64,000 nt of DNA from JAENWD01 sp963796915 (GTDB lineage: Bacteria > Acidobacteriota > Vicinamibacteria > Vicinamibacterales > JAENWD01), in the NCBI GenBank assembly GCA_963796915.1, contig CAWCNI010000004.1, forward strand, positions 1,426,001 to 1,490,000, written 5' to 3'. Of the stretch, positions 29,899 through 38,925 are shown piece after piece (position 1 is the stretch's first letter; each line of letters starts with the position of its first letter). A program made the position numbers and the translations under genes. Under the pieces are notes generated by a model that saw nothing but the letters and a program-made list of their open reading frames with translations, had not been told where the DNA came from and did not search any database.

Positions 29899-31281
29899 TC
29901 AGTCAGGAAAGATCTTGCCGGGGTTCAGGATCCCATGAGGGTCGAAGGCGTGCTTGACGCGGCGCATCAGGTCGATGGCCTCTGGCGACAGCTCCAGGCC
30001 GAGGTACCGCGACTTGGCGATGCCGATGCCGTGCTCGCCGCTGATCGAGCCCTCCAGCGCGACGACGCCGGCAAACAGCGCCTCCACGGCGCGCTGCGCG
30101 CGAGCGAGCGCGTCGGCATCGGCAGGGTCCACCATCACGTTGACGTGGATGTTGCCGTCGCCGGCGTGGCCGAAGCTTGGAATGGGCAGATCGAATTCGC
30201 GCCGCAGCCGCTCGACCAGCGCGAACAGCTCCGGCACGCGTCCCATCGGCACCACGACGTCGTTGTTCAACTTGAGCGGTGCGATCCGACGCAGCGCGTA
30301 CGACGTCTCGCGGCGGACGCGCCAGAGCGCGTCGCGCTCCTGCTCGGTGTGGGCGCGCAGCACTTCGATGGCGCCCGACTCGCGGCACGCCGCGGCGACC
30401 TCGACGGCCTCCGCCTCCACGGCCTCCGCCATTCCGTCCACCTCGATCAGCAGCATCGCCGTCGTCCCCTCCGGCGCGAGCCGCTCGCCGACGTAGGCGG
30501 CAACGGCCTCGAGCGAGTCGCGGTCCATCAGCTCGAGGGTCACCGGCACTACCCGCCGTCGAATCAAGGCTGAGACTGCGCGCGCCGCGGCATCGACGTG
30601 GTCGAAGCACGCCCGCAACGTGGCCACCGCCGGCGGCTTCGGCACCAGCCGCAGCGTGATCTCGGTGACAATCGCCAGCGTGCCTTCCGAGCCGACGAGC
30701 AACTGCGTCAGGTCGTAGCCGACGACGTTCTTGACAGTCTTGCCGCCGGTGCGCACGACTTCGCCGCCCGGCAGCACCGCCTCGAGACCGAGGACGTAGC
30801 GCTTGGTGACGCCGTACTTGAACGCGCGCGGGCCGCCCGCGCACTCGGCGACGTTGCCGCCGATCGAGCACTCCTTCAGACTCTGCGGATCCGGAGGATA
30901 GAAGAGACCGCGCGCTTCCACCGCGGCCTGCAGGTCGCCGGTGATCACCGCTGGCTGGACGATCGCGAGGAGGTTGGCTTCGTCAATCGCGAGGATCCGG
31001 TTCAGGCGCTCGAGGCTGAGCACGACGCCACCGCGAATCGGGACTGCGCCTCCGCTGTAACCCGTGCCTGCGCCGCGCGGGACGAGCGGGACCCGCAGGT
31101 CGTGGCACAGGCGCGCGATCGCGGCAACTTCTGCGGTGGATCCTGGCAGGACGACGAGGTCGGCCGGATGCCCCTGCTTGAGGGCGTCCGTGCCATAGGC
31201 GAGCAGGGCGTCGGCGTCGCGCCTGACGTGCGCGGCGCCGACCACCCCGATGATGCTTTCGACGAAGGAGGGAGCCAGCAT
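29899..31281 (-). CDS. glcD: GlcD-type FAD-linked 2-hydroxyacid dehydrogenase
   Basis: 460 aa. FAD_binding_4 domain (about 35-175; PRGAGTGYSGGAVP and SIGGNVAECAGG) and the C-terminal FAD-oxidase domain with HAGDGNIHVNV and SISGEHGIGIAKSRYL. Glycolate or D-lactate oxidation is typical. The GlcE and GlcF partners are absent, so it may act alone or with distant subunits. Last gene of the recG-rsmD-coaD-aminotransferase run, 23 bp after the aminotransferase. Confidence 0.88.
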   Translation of the reverse strand: MLAPSFVESIIGVVGAAHVRRDADALLAYGTDALKQGHPADLVVLPGSTAEVAAIARLCHDLRVPLVPRGAGTGYSGGAVPIRGGVVLSLERLNRILAIDEANLLAIVQPAVITGDLQAAVEARGLFYPPDPQSLKECSIGGNVAECAGGPRAFKYGVTKRYVLGLEAVLPGGEVVRTGGKTVKNVVGYDLTQLLVGSEGTLAIVTEITLRLVPKPPAVATLRACFDHVDAAARAVSALIRRRVVPVTLELMDRDSLEAVAAYVGERLAPEGTTAMLLIEVDGMAEAVEAEAVEVAAACRESGAIEVLRAHTEQERDALWRVRRETSYALRRIAPLKLNNDVVVPMGRVPELFALVERLRREFDLPIPSFGHAGDGNIHVNVMVDPADADALARAQRAVEALFAGVVALEGSISGEHGIGIAKSRYLGLELSPEAIDLMRRVKHAFDPHGILNPGKIFPD

Positions 31282-31304
31282 GTCGCCGGACGCCCGGATT
31301 GGCC

Positions 31305-32516
31305 TCAGGCTCTGGAGACTGCGGGGATCTTCCCTTCGTGCTCCAGCTTCTGGATGAAGGCCTGAATGCGCTTCGTCCCTTCACGAAGCTGGTCCATCGA
31401 CGTCGCGTACGAAATGCGAAGGAATCCTGGCGCCTCGAAGCCTTCTCCGGCAGTCAAGGCGACGTGCCCTTCGTGGAGCAGCCGTTCCGCAAACTCCGCG
31501 GAGGTCCGAATCCCGTCGGGCGACAGCAGCGCCGAGATGTCGATGAACAGGTAGAACGCGCCGTTCGGCTTCACGCACTTGATGCGCGGGTCGGCGGTCA
31601 GCCACGCGTGCAGGGCGTCGCGACGCTTGCGGTACTCCTCGAGCATGTCCTTCACGAGGCCCTGCGGTCCCGTGACTGCCGCGAGTGCCGCCTTCTGCGA
31701 GATCGACGACACGTTGGACGTCGAGTGGCTCTGCAGGGCGTTACATGCCGCGCTCACCGCCGCCGGCGCCACCGACCAGCCGCAGCGCCAGCCCGTCATC
31801 GCGTAGGACTTCGAGGCGGAGCCGCACAGCACCGTGCGATCGCGCATCCGGTCGAAGAGCACCTTCGCCAGGTTGTGCGGAATCGGCTCGTAGATCAACT
31901 GCTCGTAGCACAGGTCGACGATCACCCAGATGTTGCGGCCGGCGACGCCATCGGCCAGTGTGGTCATCTCCTGCTCGTCCATCAGCGCGCCCGTCGGGTT
32001 GCACGGCGAGTTGACGATGATGCCGCGGGTGGACGGGGTGATGGCGTCGAGAAACGCCTGCGCGGTAATCGCGAAGCCGTCGTCCGCGTGCGTCTGCACG
32101 AGCACCGGCGTGGCATCGGCCAGCCGGACCTGCTCGATGAGCGTGGGCCAGCAGGGCGCGTGCGTGATCACTTCGTCACCGGCGCCAAACAGCGACAGCG
32201 CGATGTTGTAGAGCGCCTGCTTGCCGCCCGCGGTGATGATGACTTCGTTCGCCTTGTAGTCGACGCCGTACATCGCGGCATAGCGCGCGGCGATGGCGTC
32301 CTTCAGTTCCGCGGTGCCTGCAGCCGGCGTATACCGGGTGAAGTTGGCGTCGATGGCGGCATGCGCTGCCGCCTTCACGTGATCGGGTGTCGGGAAGTCG
32401 GGCTCGCCCGCGCCGAACTCCACGACGTCCACACCCTGCCGCCGCAGCTTGTCCGCTTCGACCAGCACCTTCAGCGTCGGCGAGGCCGACACACGACTCA
32501 TGCGTTCCGACAACAT
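31305..32516 (-). CDS. class I PLP aminotransferase (aspartate aminotransferase-like)
   Basis: 403 aa. Family blocks: EFGAGEPDFPTPDHV, ITAGGKQALYN, NSPCNPTGALM, and the PLP lysine in GSASKSYAMTGWRCGW (about residue 238). The group I-beta aspartate aminotransferases share this pattern. It would supply aspartate/glutamate transamination and possibly prephenate or phenylpyruvate. The start ATG 32516 follows coaD by 15 bp. Confidence 0.9.
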   Translation of the reverse strand: MLSERMSRVSASPTLKVLVEADKLRRQGVDVVEFGAGEPDFPTPDHVKAAAHAAIDANFTRYTPAAGTAELKDAIAARYAAMYGVDYKANEVIITAGGKQALYNIALSLFGAGDEVITHAPCWPTLIEQVRLADATPVLVQTHADDGFAITAQAFLDAITPSTRGIIVNSPCNPTGALMDEQEMTTLADGVAGRNIWVIVDLCYEQLIYEPIPHNLAKVLFDRMRDRTVLCGSASKSYAMTGWRCGWSVAPAAVSAACNALQSHSTSNVSSISQKAALAAVTGPQGLVKDMLEEYRKRRDALHAWLTADPRIKCVKPNGAFYLFIDISALLSPDGIRTSAEFAERLLHEGHVALTAGEGFEAPGFLRISYATSMDQLREGTKRIQAFIQKLEHEGKIPAVSRA

Positions 32517-32531
32517 TCGAGGACCTGCTCC

Positions 32532-33041
32532 TTACCGCGCCGGGGCCCCGGCCCGCAGCGCGCGCAATCGCGTCTCGACCACCGACGGCACCAGACCTTC
32601 GAGGCCGCCGCCCAGACGCCACACTTCCCTCACCAGCCGCGAACTGACATGCCCGAGAGCCGTCGCCGTCGGTAGAAAGACGGTCTCGACGCCGGGCTCG
32701 AGGTGCCTGTTCATCAGTGCCATCGGCATCTCGTAATCCAGGTCGGCGGAGCCGCGCAGCCCGCGCACCACCGCCACGGCGCCGCGGCGCGCCGCATACT
32801 CCACCAGAAGCCCGTCGAAACTCTCGACTTCGACGCCTGCCACATCCGCGAAGACGTCACGCGCGAGCGCGACCCGCTCATCGCGCGACAGCAGCGGCTG
32901 CTTCTGCTCGTTCACCAGCACGGCGACGATCACGCGATCGAAGAGTGCCGCCGCCCGCCGCACGAGATCGACGTGGCCAAGCGTCAGCGGATCGAACGAG
33001 CCCGGACAGATCGCCGTACGGGCCGTGGTCGTCGCACTCAT
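32532..33041 (-). CDS. coaD: phosphopantetheine adenylyltransferase
   Basis: Fourth step of CoA synthesis. 169 aa. Nucleotidyltransferase motif CPGSFDPLTLGHVDLV (T/HxGH form), then RGLRGSADLDYE and the C-terminal ISSR-like block GHVSSRLVREV. The start overlaps the rsmD stop as ATGA. The rsmD-coaD pairing is widespread in bacteria. Confidence 0.95.
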   Translation of the reverse strand: MSATTTARTAICPGSFDPLTLGHVDLVRRAAALFDRVIVAVLVNEQKQPLLSRDERVALARDVFADVAGVEVESFDGLLVEYAARRGAVAVVRGLRGSADLDYEMPMALMNRHLEPGVETVFLPTATALGHVSSRLVREVWRLGGGLEGLVPSVVETRLRALRAGAPAR

Positions 33042-33616
33042 GACGTCGCCGCGCCAGGCGCCGACGGGTCGTCGCGTCGGTAGAAGGTGAGCGCGCTGTC
33101 TCCCGATGTCACCTGCCGCACCTGCATCAACCCCTCGGACACGGGCGCTTCGCGACGACGCGCGTGCTCGAGCACCAGGACGCCTGCCGTCGCCAGCACC
33201 GGCGCGACGTCGATCAGTGATGGGCGCGGGTCGGTGTCGTACGGAGGGTCGAGAACGATGATGTCGAAAGGCACAGCGAAGGGCATCGGCTGGCCGCAGC
33301 CAAGTCCAATGCGGATAATAGCATAGGCATTCTCGACGCCGCAGTGGGCGACGTTGCGGGTGATGAGCGCCACGGCGCGCGGATCGAGGTCGGCAAACGT
33401 CACATGCGCGGCGCCGCGGCTGAGCGCTTCGAGCCCGACGGCGCCGGTGCCGGCAAACCCGTCCAGCACGCGCGCTCCCGGCAGTCGCGGGCTGAGCACG
33501 TTGAAGAGCGTTTCCCTGAGGCGATCGGAGGTGGGACGAAGCCCGCTCCAGTCGGGAGACGCCAGGCGCCGGCCCTTCAAGGTGCCCGCGATGATGCGCA
33601 CGCCGGCGGCAGGCAT
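33038..33616 (-). CDS. rsmD: 16S rRNA (guanine966-N2) methyltransferase
   Basis: 192 aa. Begins VRIIAGTLKGRRL, with RPTSDRLRETLFNVL, SAM-binding LDGFAGTGAVGLEALSRG and catalytic VLDPPYDT. Modifies the small-subunit rRNA. The ATG overlaps the recG stop (TGATG) and its own stop overlaps coaD, so the three are tightly coupled. Confidence 0.94.
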   Translation of the reverse strand: MPAAGVRIIAGTLKGRRLASPDWSGLRPTSDRLRETLFNVLSPRLPGARVLDGFAGTGAVGLEALSRGAAHVTFADLDPRAVALITRNVAHCGVENAYAIIRIGLGCGQPMPFAVPFDIIVLDPPYDTDPRPSLIDVAPVLATAGVLVLEHARRREAPVSEGLMQVRQVTSGDSALTFYRRDDPSAPGAATS

Positions 33617-35711
33617 CACCCGACCTCGACGAGACCGAAGCGCGCTCCCCACGTGCGGCGCATGACATCGATGAGCGCGTCGTCTGGATTCGCAGCCAGC
33701 CACTGCTCCGCCGCCTCGCGCGCTTCCACCATCAGCGCGTGGTCGCGCCGCAGGTCGCCGAGCCTCAGCGCCGGCAGCCCGGACTGCCGCGTGCCGGACA
33801 GATCGCCGAATCCGCGCAGGGCGAGATCCTTCTCGGCGATCAGGAAACCATCCGTCGTCTCGGTCATGACCTTCAGGCGCTCGTGCGCCTGATCGCCGAG
33901 CGGCGGCTGGTAGACCAGAAGGCACGTGGACTCATGCACGCCGCGCCCGACGCGTCCACGGAGCTGGTGGAGCTGCGCCAGGCCGAATCGCTCGGCGTGC
34001 TCGACCAGCATCACCGAAGCGTTGGGCACGTCGACGCCGACTTCGATGACTGTCGTCGACACGAGAATCTGGATGTCGCCGGCGACAAACGCGCGCATGA
34101 CGCGATCCTTGGCGTCGGCTTTCATGCGGCCATGCAGCAGCGCTACACGGTAGGCCGGGAAGATCTCATGTGCGAGGTGATCGGCCATCTCCGTCGCCGC
34201 GCGGAGGTCCACCTTTTCCGACTCTTCGATGATCGGATAGACGACGTAGGCCTGCCGGCCCTGATCGAGCACGCCGCGGACGAAGTCGTAGACCTCGGGA
34301 TGCCGTGTTTCCGGCTTGGCCAGCGTGCGGACCGGCCGTCGCCCCGGCGGAAGATCGCGGATGCTCGACACCTCGAGGTCGCCATACGTCGTCAGCGCCA
34401 GCGTGCGCGGAATCGGTGTGGCGGTCATCACGAGCATGTCGGGCTTCAGCCCCTTGGCGCGGAGGGTGGCTCGCTGCATCACGCCGAAGCGGTGCTGCTC
34501 GTCGACGACGGCCAGCCCCAGCGCCTTGAACGCGACGCCATCCTGCACGATCGCGTGCGTGCCGATGACCATGTCGATGTGACCAGCGCCCAGCTGTCCG
34601 AGCAGCGCCCGCCTGGACGCGGCCGCGCGGGAGCCAGTCAGCAGCGCCACCTTGAACCGGGTGGACGCGAGCAGCCGCTCGACGGTCTGCGCGTGCTGTT
34701 CGGCGAGGAGCTCGGTCGGCGCCATGAATGCCACCTGCCGGCCGTTCTCCATCGCCAGCATCGCGGCCAGCACGGCGACGATGGTCTTGCCGGAACCGAC
34801 ATCGCCCTGCAGCAGCCGGTTCATCGGCTGCGGCTTCTGCATGTCCTCGCCAATCTCCTTGAGCGCACGGCGCTGGCCGGCGGTGAGGTGGAATGGCAGG
34901 ACGCTGCGCAGCGACTCGCGGATGGCGTCGTTCACGGTGATCGTGAAGCTCTTTCGCTCCGCATCAGCCTCCCGCCGTCGCAACAGCATCCCGACCTGGA
35001 ACCGGAAGAACTCCTCGAGGATCAGCCGCCGCTGGGCGGGCGTGCGGAAGGCGTTGAGCGTGGCGAGTGACGTGCCATCCGCCGGAAAGTGCGCATCCAG
35101 GAGCGCGGCGCGCCGGTCCGGCAATCCGAGCGAGGCGCGGACGGCGTCGGGCAGCGGGTCGGGCACGTCGGCAGGCAGCTGAGCGAGCGCGTCTGCCACC
35201 AGGCGTCGCTGCATCTTCGGCGTGATCGACCGCGCGCGTTCGTAGATCGGGACGATGCGCCCCGTGTGGAGAGGGCTGGCATCCTCGCCGTCGACGGCCT
35301 CGAACTGCGGGTTGGTGATCTGGAGGCCCGTCCACTGATTCCGCTCGAACGTGCCGTACACGATCAACTCGGTACCCGGGCGGATCTGATCCTTGAGTAC
35401 GTCGAGTTGAACCACGCGAGTCGCACCGTGCCGGACTCGTCGCGCAGCAAGGCCTCGAAGATCCGGACACCGGGGCGGCGGGTGCCACGGAGTCCTGCCG
35501 TGGTGACGCGGCCTGCGATGGACACCGTCTGCCCTTCGCGCAAGGAGGCGATCGACTGGAGCTGGCTGCGGTCTTCGTAGCGGTGCGGAAAGCGGAAGAG
35601 GAGATCCTCGACAGTCGCGAGGCCCGCGCGCTCGAAGTCGGCGGCCTTGCGGGGGCCGACTCCCTTCAGGAACTGCAGCGGCGTCTGGAGGAAGTCGGCG
35701 GACGCGATCAT
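33616..35711 (-). CDS. recG: ATP-dependent DNA helicase RecG, one-base deletion near codon 104
   Basis: Branched-DNA helicase that regresses stalled forks. About 698 aa after correction. The N-terminal wedge (LKGVGPRKAADFERAG, FRFPHRYEDR) is in one frame. The rest, with Walker A LLQGDVGSGKTIVA, DEQHRFGVMQR and RGRVGRG, is in another. At 35397-35400 the + strand reads CTTGAGTAC; adding one G (CTTGAGGTAC) restores STYLKDQIRPG and joins the halves. This is one of five indels that touch GTAC. The gene is probably intact in the organism. It follows the secreted 198-aa protein by 14 bp. Confidence 0.9.
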
Positions 35712-35725
35712 CGACGGCCGCGGCC

Positions 35726-36322
35726 CTACTGCACGACGAGCGCCTGGCCGAGCGACGTGCGAATTTCGCGGATGTGTGCCGGCAGGCGGAACGGCGCCTC
35801 GAAGTTCACGCCCTCTGGTTGCGTCGTGCTCTTCGAGTAGTAGGCGACCACTTCCTGCAGCACGGACTTGGGCACCGGCACACCCCCAATCGACGCCGAA
35901 TCGAGCGTGAATGCGCCGACGCCGTTCTCCGTCCGCAGCGTGCCGCTGCAGGTCACGGGCACCTGGCCTCGCAGGAGCGTCCAGGGGCTCATGACGCTGC
36001 GGGCCTTCGCGGCCCGCACTTGATCGAGATCGACAGTCGCCTGCCCGTCAAGGTGGCCGTCCGGCAGTATCGTGACCAGCGGATCGATCACGCCCTGTGG
36101 CAGCGATGGCTTGGCGATCGTGCGCAGGTACGCGTTCACCTCGCGCTCGTTGACAGAGGTCTGCCGGCTGGCGGGCTTGGCCGCCATGCCGTTGGTCGCA
36201 ATCTGAAACAGCTTCTGCTGGAGGTTGTCGGCATCGGCCCGTGAGCCGACGCCTGCGTCAGCCGACACGACGATCACTCCCAGGGCCAGCGCGCCCAGCA
36301 CCACACCATACACACGGCGCAT
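35726..36322 (-). CDS. secreted hypothetical protein
   Basis: 198 aa, not recognised. Signal peptide at the N-terminus (MRRVYGVVLGALALGVIVVS), no further membrane helix. The mature part has alternating beta-like segments (GQATVDLDQV, GTLRTENGVGAFTLDSASIG) and the statement-like block SVNEREVNAYLR, reminiscent of small outer-surface lipid-binding folds, but that is weak. GAGGG precedes ATG 36322. It lies between the PfkB kinase and recG and is probably cotranscribed with recG. Confidence 0.75.
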   Translation of the reverse strand: MRRVYGVVLGALALGVIVVSADAGVGSRADADNLQQKLFQIATNGMAAKPASRQTSVNEREVNAYLRTIAKPSLPQGVIDPLVTILPDGHLDGQATVDLDQVRAAKARSVMSPWTLLRGQVPVTCSGTLRTENGVGAFTLDSASIGGVPVPKSVLQEVVAYYSKSTTQPEGVNFEAPFRLPAHIREIRTSLGQALVVQ

Positions 36323-36431
36323 CGACACCCTCGCGGACAGAACGCGGCACCGCGTCACAGGATCAATGTACCACGGAGGGAGGTCGGCGGGTCGGCGGCG
36401 ACGGCTGCTCCGGGAACGCAGACGGCTGACT

Positions 36432-37373
36432 CTACCGGCGGAGGAACTGGTCGACGTCGGCGGCACGGGGCAGGCCGTCGCGCGCGCCGAGAGATCGGCA
36501 TTTGAGCGCGGCGACGGCGGCGGCATAGGTGAGCACGTCGGCGACGTCGGCGTCGTGGCCGGCGTGGAGATAGCCGCCGATAAAGCCACCGCGAAACGCG
36601 TCGCCGGCACCGGTGCTGTCCACGACCGGCACCTCGAACGCCGGCGTCCGGATCTCGCGGCCCTGGCAGATGGCGAGACTGCCGGCGTTGCCCAGCGTCA
36701 CGCACGCCACCGCCGGGCCGTACTCCCGCGCCATGGCTGCCAGCGCGGTCCCGGTGTCGTGATGTCCCGTCAGCTTCTCCGGAAATCCTTCCGACGCGAT
36801 GATGACGTCGATATGCCGCAACAGCGCCGGGACTCCGGGCAGCACGGCCTCGACGTCGATGACTGTGAGCGCGCCGTGACTCCGCGCCGTCCGGGCGGCC
36901 TCGGTGGACGCCGGGATGTCCTCGCAGTCGACGTGGAGCGCACGGGCGGCCGCCCAGACGTTCGCGTCGACTTCGCCCGGTCGCACCGCCAGAGCCGAGG
37001 GGCGGTCCCACAGCACCGTCCGATCCCCGGTCCGCGCGTCGACGAGCACGATCGCGAAACGCGTGGCGGCGGGCACCTGTGCAACGGCGCTCACGTCGAC
37101 GCCCTCGTGTTGAAGGCTCTCGAGCGCGAGCTGACCCAGCTCGTCGTTGCCCACCTTGCCGACGTACTGGGCCCGCCAGCCGAGCCGCGCGCAGCACACC
37201 ATGGCCGACGCCACCTGGCCGCCTGGCAGCCGGGCGAATCGCTCGATTCGATGCTTGGTGTTGCTACGCGGAAAACTACCCAGGACCGCCAGCAGATCCA
37301 CGCTGTTCTGGCCCAGGCCGACGACGTCGAACGGCCGCGCTCCGGCAGGGAGCAAGTCGAACGGAATGCGCAC
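36432..37373 (-). CDS. PfkB-family sugar/nucleoside kinase
   Basis: 313 aa from GTG 37373; an in-frame GTG at 37406 is the alternative. N-terminal block FDVVGLGQNSVDLL, glycine pair GGQVASAMV, and the anion-hole/catalytic signature VDSTGAGDAFRGGFIGGYL near residue 250. Substrate cannot be told within the ribokinase family. A 109-bp gap separates it from the next gene downstream. Confidence 0.85.
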   Translation of the reverse strand: MRIPFDLLPAGARPFDVVGLGQNSVDLLAVLGSFPRSNTKHRIERFARLPGGQVASAMVCCARLGWRAQYVGKVGNDELGQLALESLQHEGVDVSAVAQVPAATRFAIVLVDARTGDRTVLWDRPSALAVRPGEVDANVWAAARALHVDCEDIPASTEAARTARSHGALTVIDVEAVLPGVPALLRHIDVIIASEGFPEKLTGHHDTGTALAAMAREYGPAVACVTLGNAGSLAICQGREIRTPAFEVPVVDSTGAGDAFRGGFIGGYLHAGHDADVADVLTYAAAVAALKCRSLGARDGLPRAADVDQFLRR

Positions 37374-37439
37374 GGCCGGCCATGCTAGCACGCGTCCCCG
37401 CACCACGGAGAGGGGCGGATCCGGCCGTCATGGCGGAGG

Positions 37440-37862
37440 CTACTTGCTCGTGTCAGGGGCTGCGCACTGGCGCGCCGCGCAGAACGCCGCGAGGGCACCG
37501 TTCACTTCCTTCCGCGCTCGACGCTCGGCCCGCCGGTGCTTGTAGTCGACCGCGGCCGAGCGGACGCCCTCGATGCCATTCATCAGCAACTCCCCCACTG
37601 ACGGCAATCCAAAGGTGGGATCGAACGGCTTTTCGTCAGTGGGCTGCAGATTGAACGGTCGCTCGCGGACCTCGAGCCGGAATGTGGGCGTGTCGCCAGA
37701 CGGCGGCGGAACCTGCAGAAGCGACGGCGGCTGCATCAGGCCCGCACGAATCCGCGCCACCGACACTGGCAATTGTGAGTCGGCCGCCTGTGCCGCAATC
37801 GTCGATTGGAGAGCGAGAATCGTCGCGAGGCTCCACAACAGCACCAGGAACGGCGCCTTCAT
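37440..37862 (-). CDS. small secreted hypothetical protein
   Basis: 140 aa, not recognised. Signal peptide (MKAPFLVLLWSLATILALQS, likely cut after AQA). The middle is Pro-rich; the C-terminus is basic (KHRRAERRARKE) with two Cys (FCAARQCAAP). A very strong ribosome site (GGGGAGGAGGAA) precedes the ATG. Divergent from lexA over 103 bp that include an AGACAG/CTGTCT inverted repeat. Confidence 0.75.
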   Translation of the reverse strand: MKAPFLVLLWSLATILALQSTIAAQAADSQLPVSVARIRAGLMQPPSLLQVPPPSGDTPTFRLEVRERPFNLQPTDEKPFDPTFGLPSVGELLMNGIEGVRSAAVDYKHRRAERRARKEVNGALAAFCAARQCAAPDTSK

Positions 37863-37885
37863 CGTTCCTCCTCCCCGTCCTTGTT

Positions 37886-37906
37886 AGACAGATCGTCTGA
37901 CTGTCT
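37886..37906. promoter_or_regulatory. inverted repeat upstream of the 140-aa secreted protein gene
   Basis: AGACAG-N9-CTGTCT with an internal CGTCTG, 24 bp before the ATG. Looks like an operator of TetR type; no such regulator is encoded in the window. Confidence 0.4.
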
Positions 37907-37928
37907 GGCCGGTCGATCCGAGTCGCAG

Positions 37929-37957
37929 TTGACCTTCGCCTTTCCTTTGCGTAAGAT
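37929..37957 (+). promoter_or_regulatory. lexA promoter
   Basis: TTGACC (37929-37934), 17-bp spacer, TAAGAT (37952-37957), leaving a very short leader before ATG 37966. No recognised SOS box (CTGT-N8-ACAG, GAAC-N4-GTTC or direct GTTC) overlaps it. Confidence 0.65.
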
Positions 37958-37965
37958 ACCCGCCC

Positions 37966-38572
37966 ATGATGCCGCTCACTAAGCGCCAGCGGGAAATCCT
38001 CGACTACCTCAACGAGTTCATCCAGCTGCATGGCTACGCGCCCAGCCTGGAGGAAATCGGCCGGCGCTTCAACCTGTCGTCGCTGGCGACCGTGCACAAG
38101 CACCTCACCAACCTGCAGGAGAAGGGCTTCATCAAGCGGGCCTGGAACCGCAGCCGCTCCGTAGAGCTGATGCCGACCCGCGGCGGTGGCCGCGCGGTCG
38201 AGCTGCCTCTGCTCGGCTTCGTCGCCGCCGGCGCGCCCATCGAGGCCATCGCCAGCAACGAGACCATCTCCGTGCCGGAAGACCTCGCCGGGCGCCGCGA
38301 CACGTACGTCCTGCGCGTCCGCGGCAATTCGATGATCGACGAGCAGATCCGCGACGGCGACTTCGTCATCGTCGAGGACCGCAAGACCGCCGAGAACGGC
38401 GAGATGGTCATCGCGCTGCTCTCGGGCAGCGACGCCACGCTCAAGACGTTCTACCGCGAGCACGATCGCATCAGACTCCAGCCTGCGAATCCGACGATGC
38501 AGCCGATTGTCGTGCCGGCCGAGACCGTGCAGATTCAGGGCGTCGTCATCGGCGTGATGCGGAAGGTACTGA
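37966..38572 (+). CDS. lexA: LexA repressor, one-base insertion at its last codon
   Basis: SOS repressor, about 201 aa. N-terminal winged helix (TKRQREILDYL, SLATVHKHLTNLQEKG), cleavage site in GFVAAGAPIEA (Ala-Gly), catalytic Ser in RGNSMIDEQI and Lys in DATLKTFYRE. The family ends GVMRKY-stop. Here CGGAAGGTACTGA needs one G removed (before GTAC 38566-38569) to give Arg-Lys-Tyr-stop. As written the frame has no stop and reads on through nth to 39651, a false 561-aa LexA-Nth fusion. Confidence 0.92.
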
Positions 38573-38605
38573 CGCGGCCGCCCTGCCCCGATCTACACTC
38601 CGGAC

Positions 38606-38918
38606 ATGGCCGAACTGAAGCAGATCAACTTCACCATCGTCCCCGACGATGGCGGGCGCAACGAACGTACGGTACGCAAACTTCTGCGCCATCTCACAGA
38701 CACCGTTCGACTGCACGATCACGTTCTGCGAGGTCCTGCCGCTGTCGGAGGACGAGATCCGCGCGCTCAACTCGGCCGCGCCCGGCGTCGAACGATCGGT
38801 CCGGGCACCCGTGCGTGCCCGCGTCGTCCTGCCATTTCAGGTGCTGCCCAATCTCGTCGCGGCGCTGCAGGAACAGCTGCGCAACGTCGGCGCGCAGCCC
38901 GCCGGCCCCGTGCACTGA
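38606..38918 (+). CDS. DUF3467 protein, one-base insertion near codon 23
   Basis: Small cytosolic protein of the DUF3467 family, function unknown. About 103 aa after correction. The first frame gives MAELKQINFTIVPDDGG; the second gives YANFCAISQTPFDCTITFCE, the family core, then LPFQVLPNLVAALQEQL. They join if one G is dropped from GTACGGTAC (38667-38675), giving NERTYANFC. It sits between lexA and nth, with 33 and 7 bp gaps. Confidence 0.8.
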
Positions 38919-38925
38919 GGCTCGC

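Noticed and set aside
37900..37966. SOS box upstream of lexA
   Set aside because: No CTGT-N8-ACAG, GAAC-N4-GTTC or GTTC-N7-GTTC pattern overlaps the promoter. LexA boxes differ between phyla, so an unknown box cannot be excluded.
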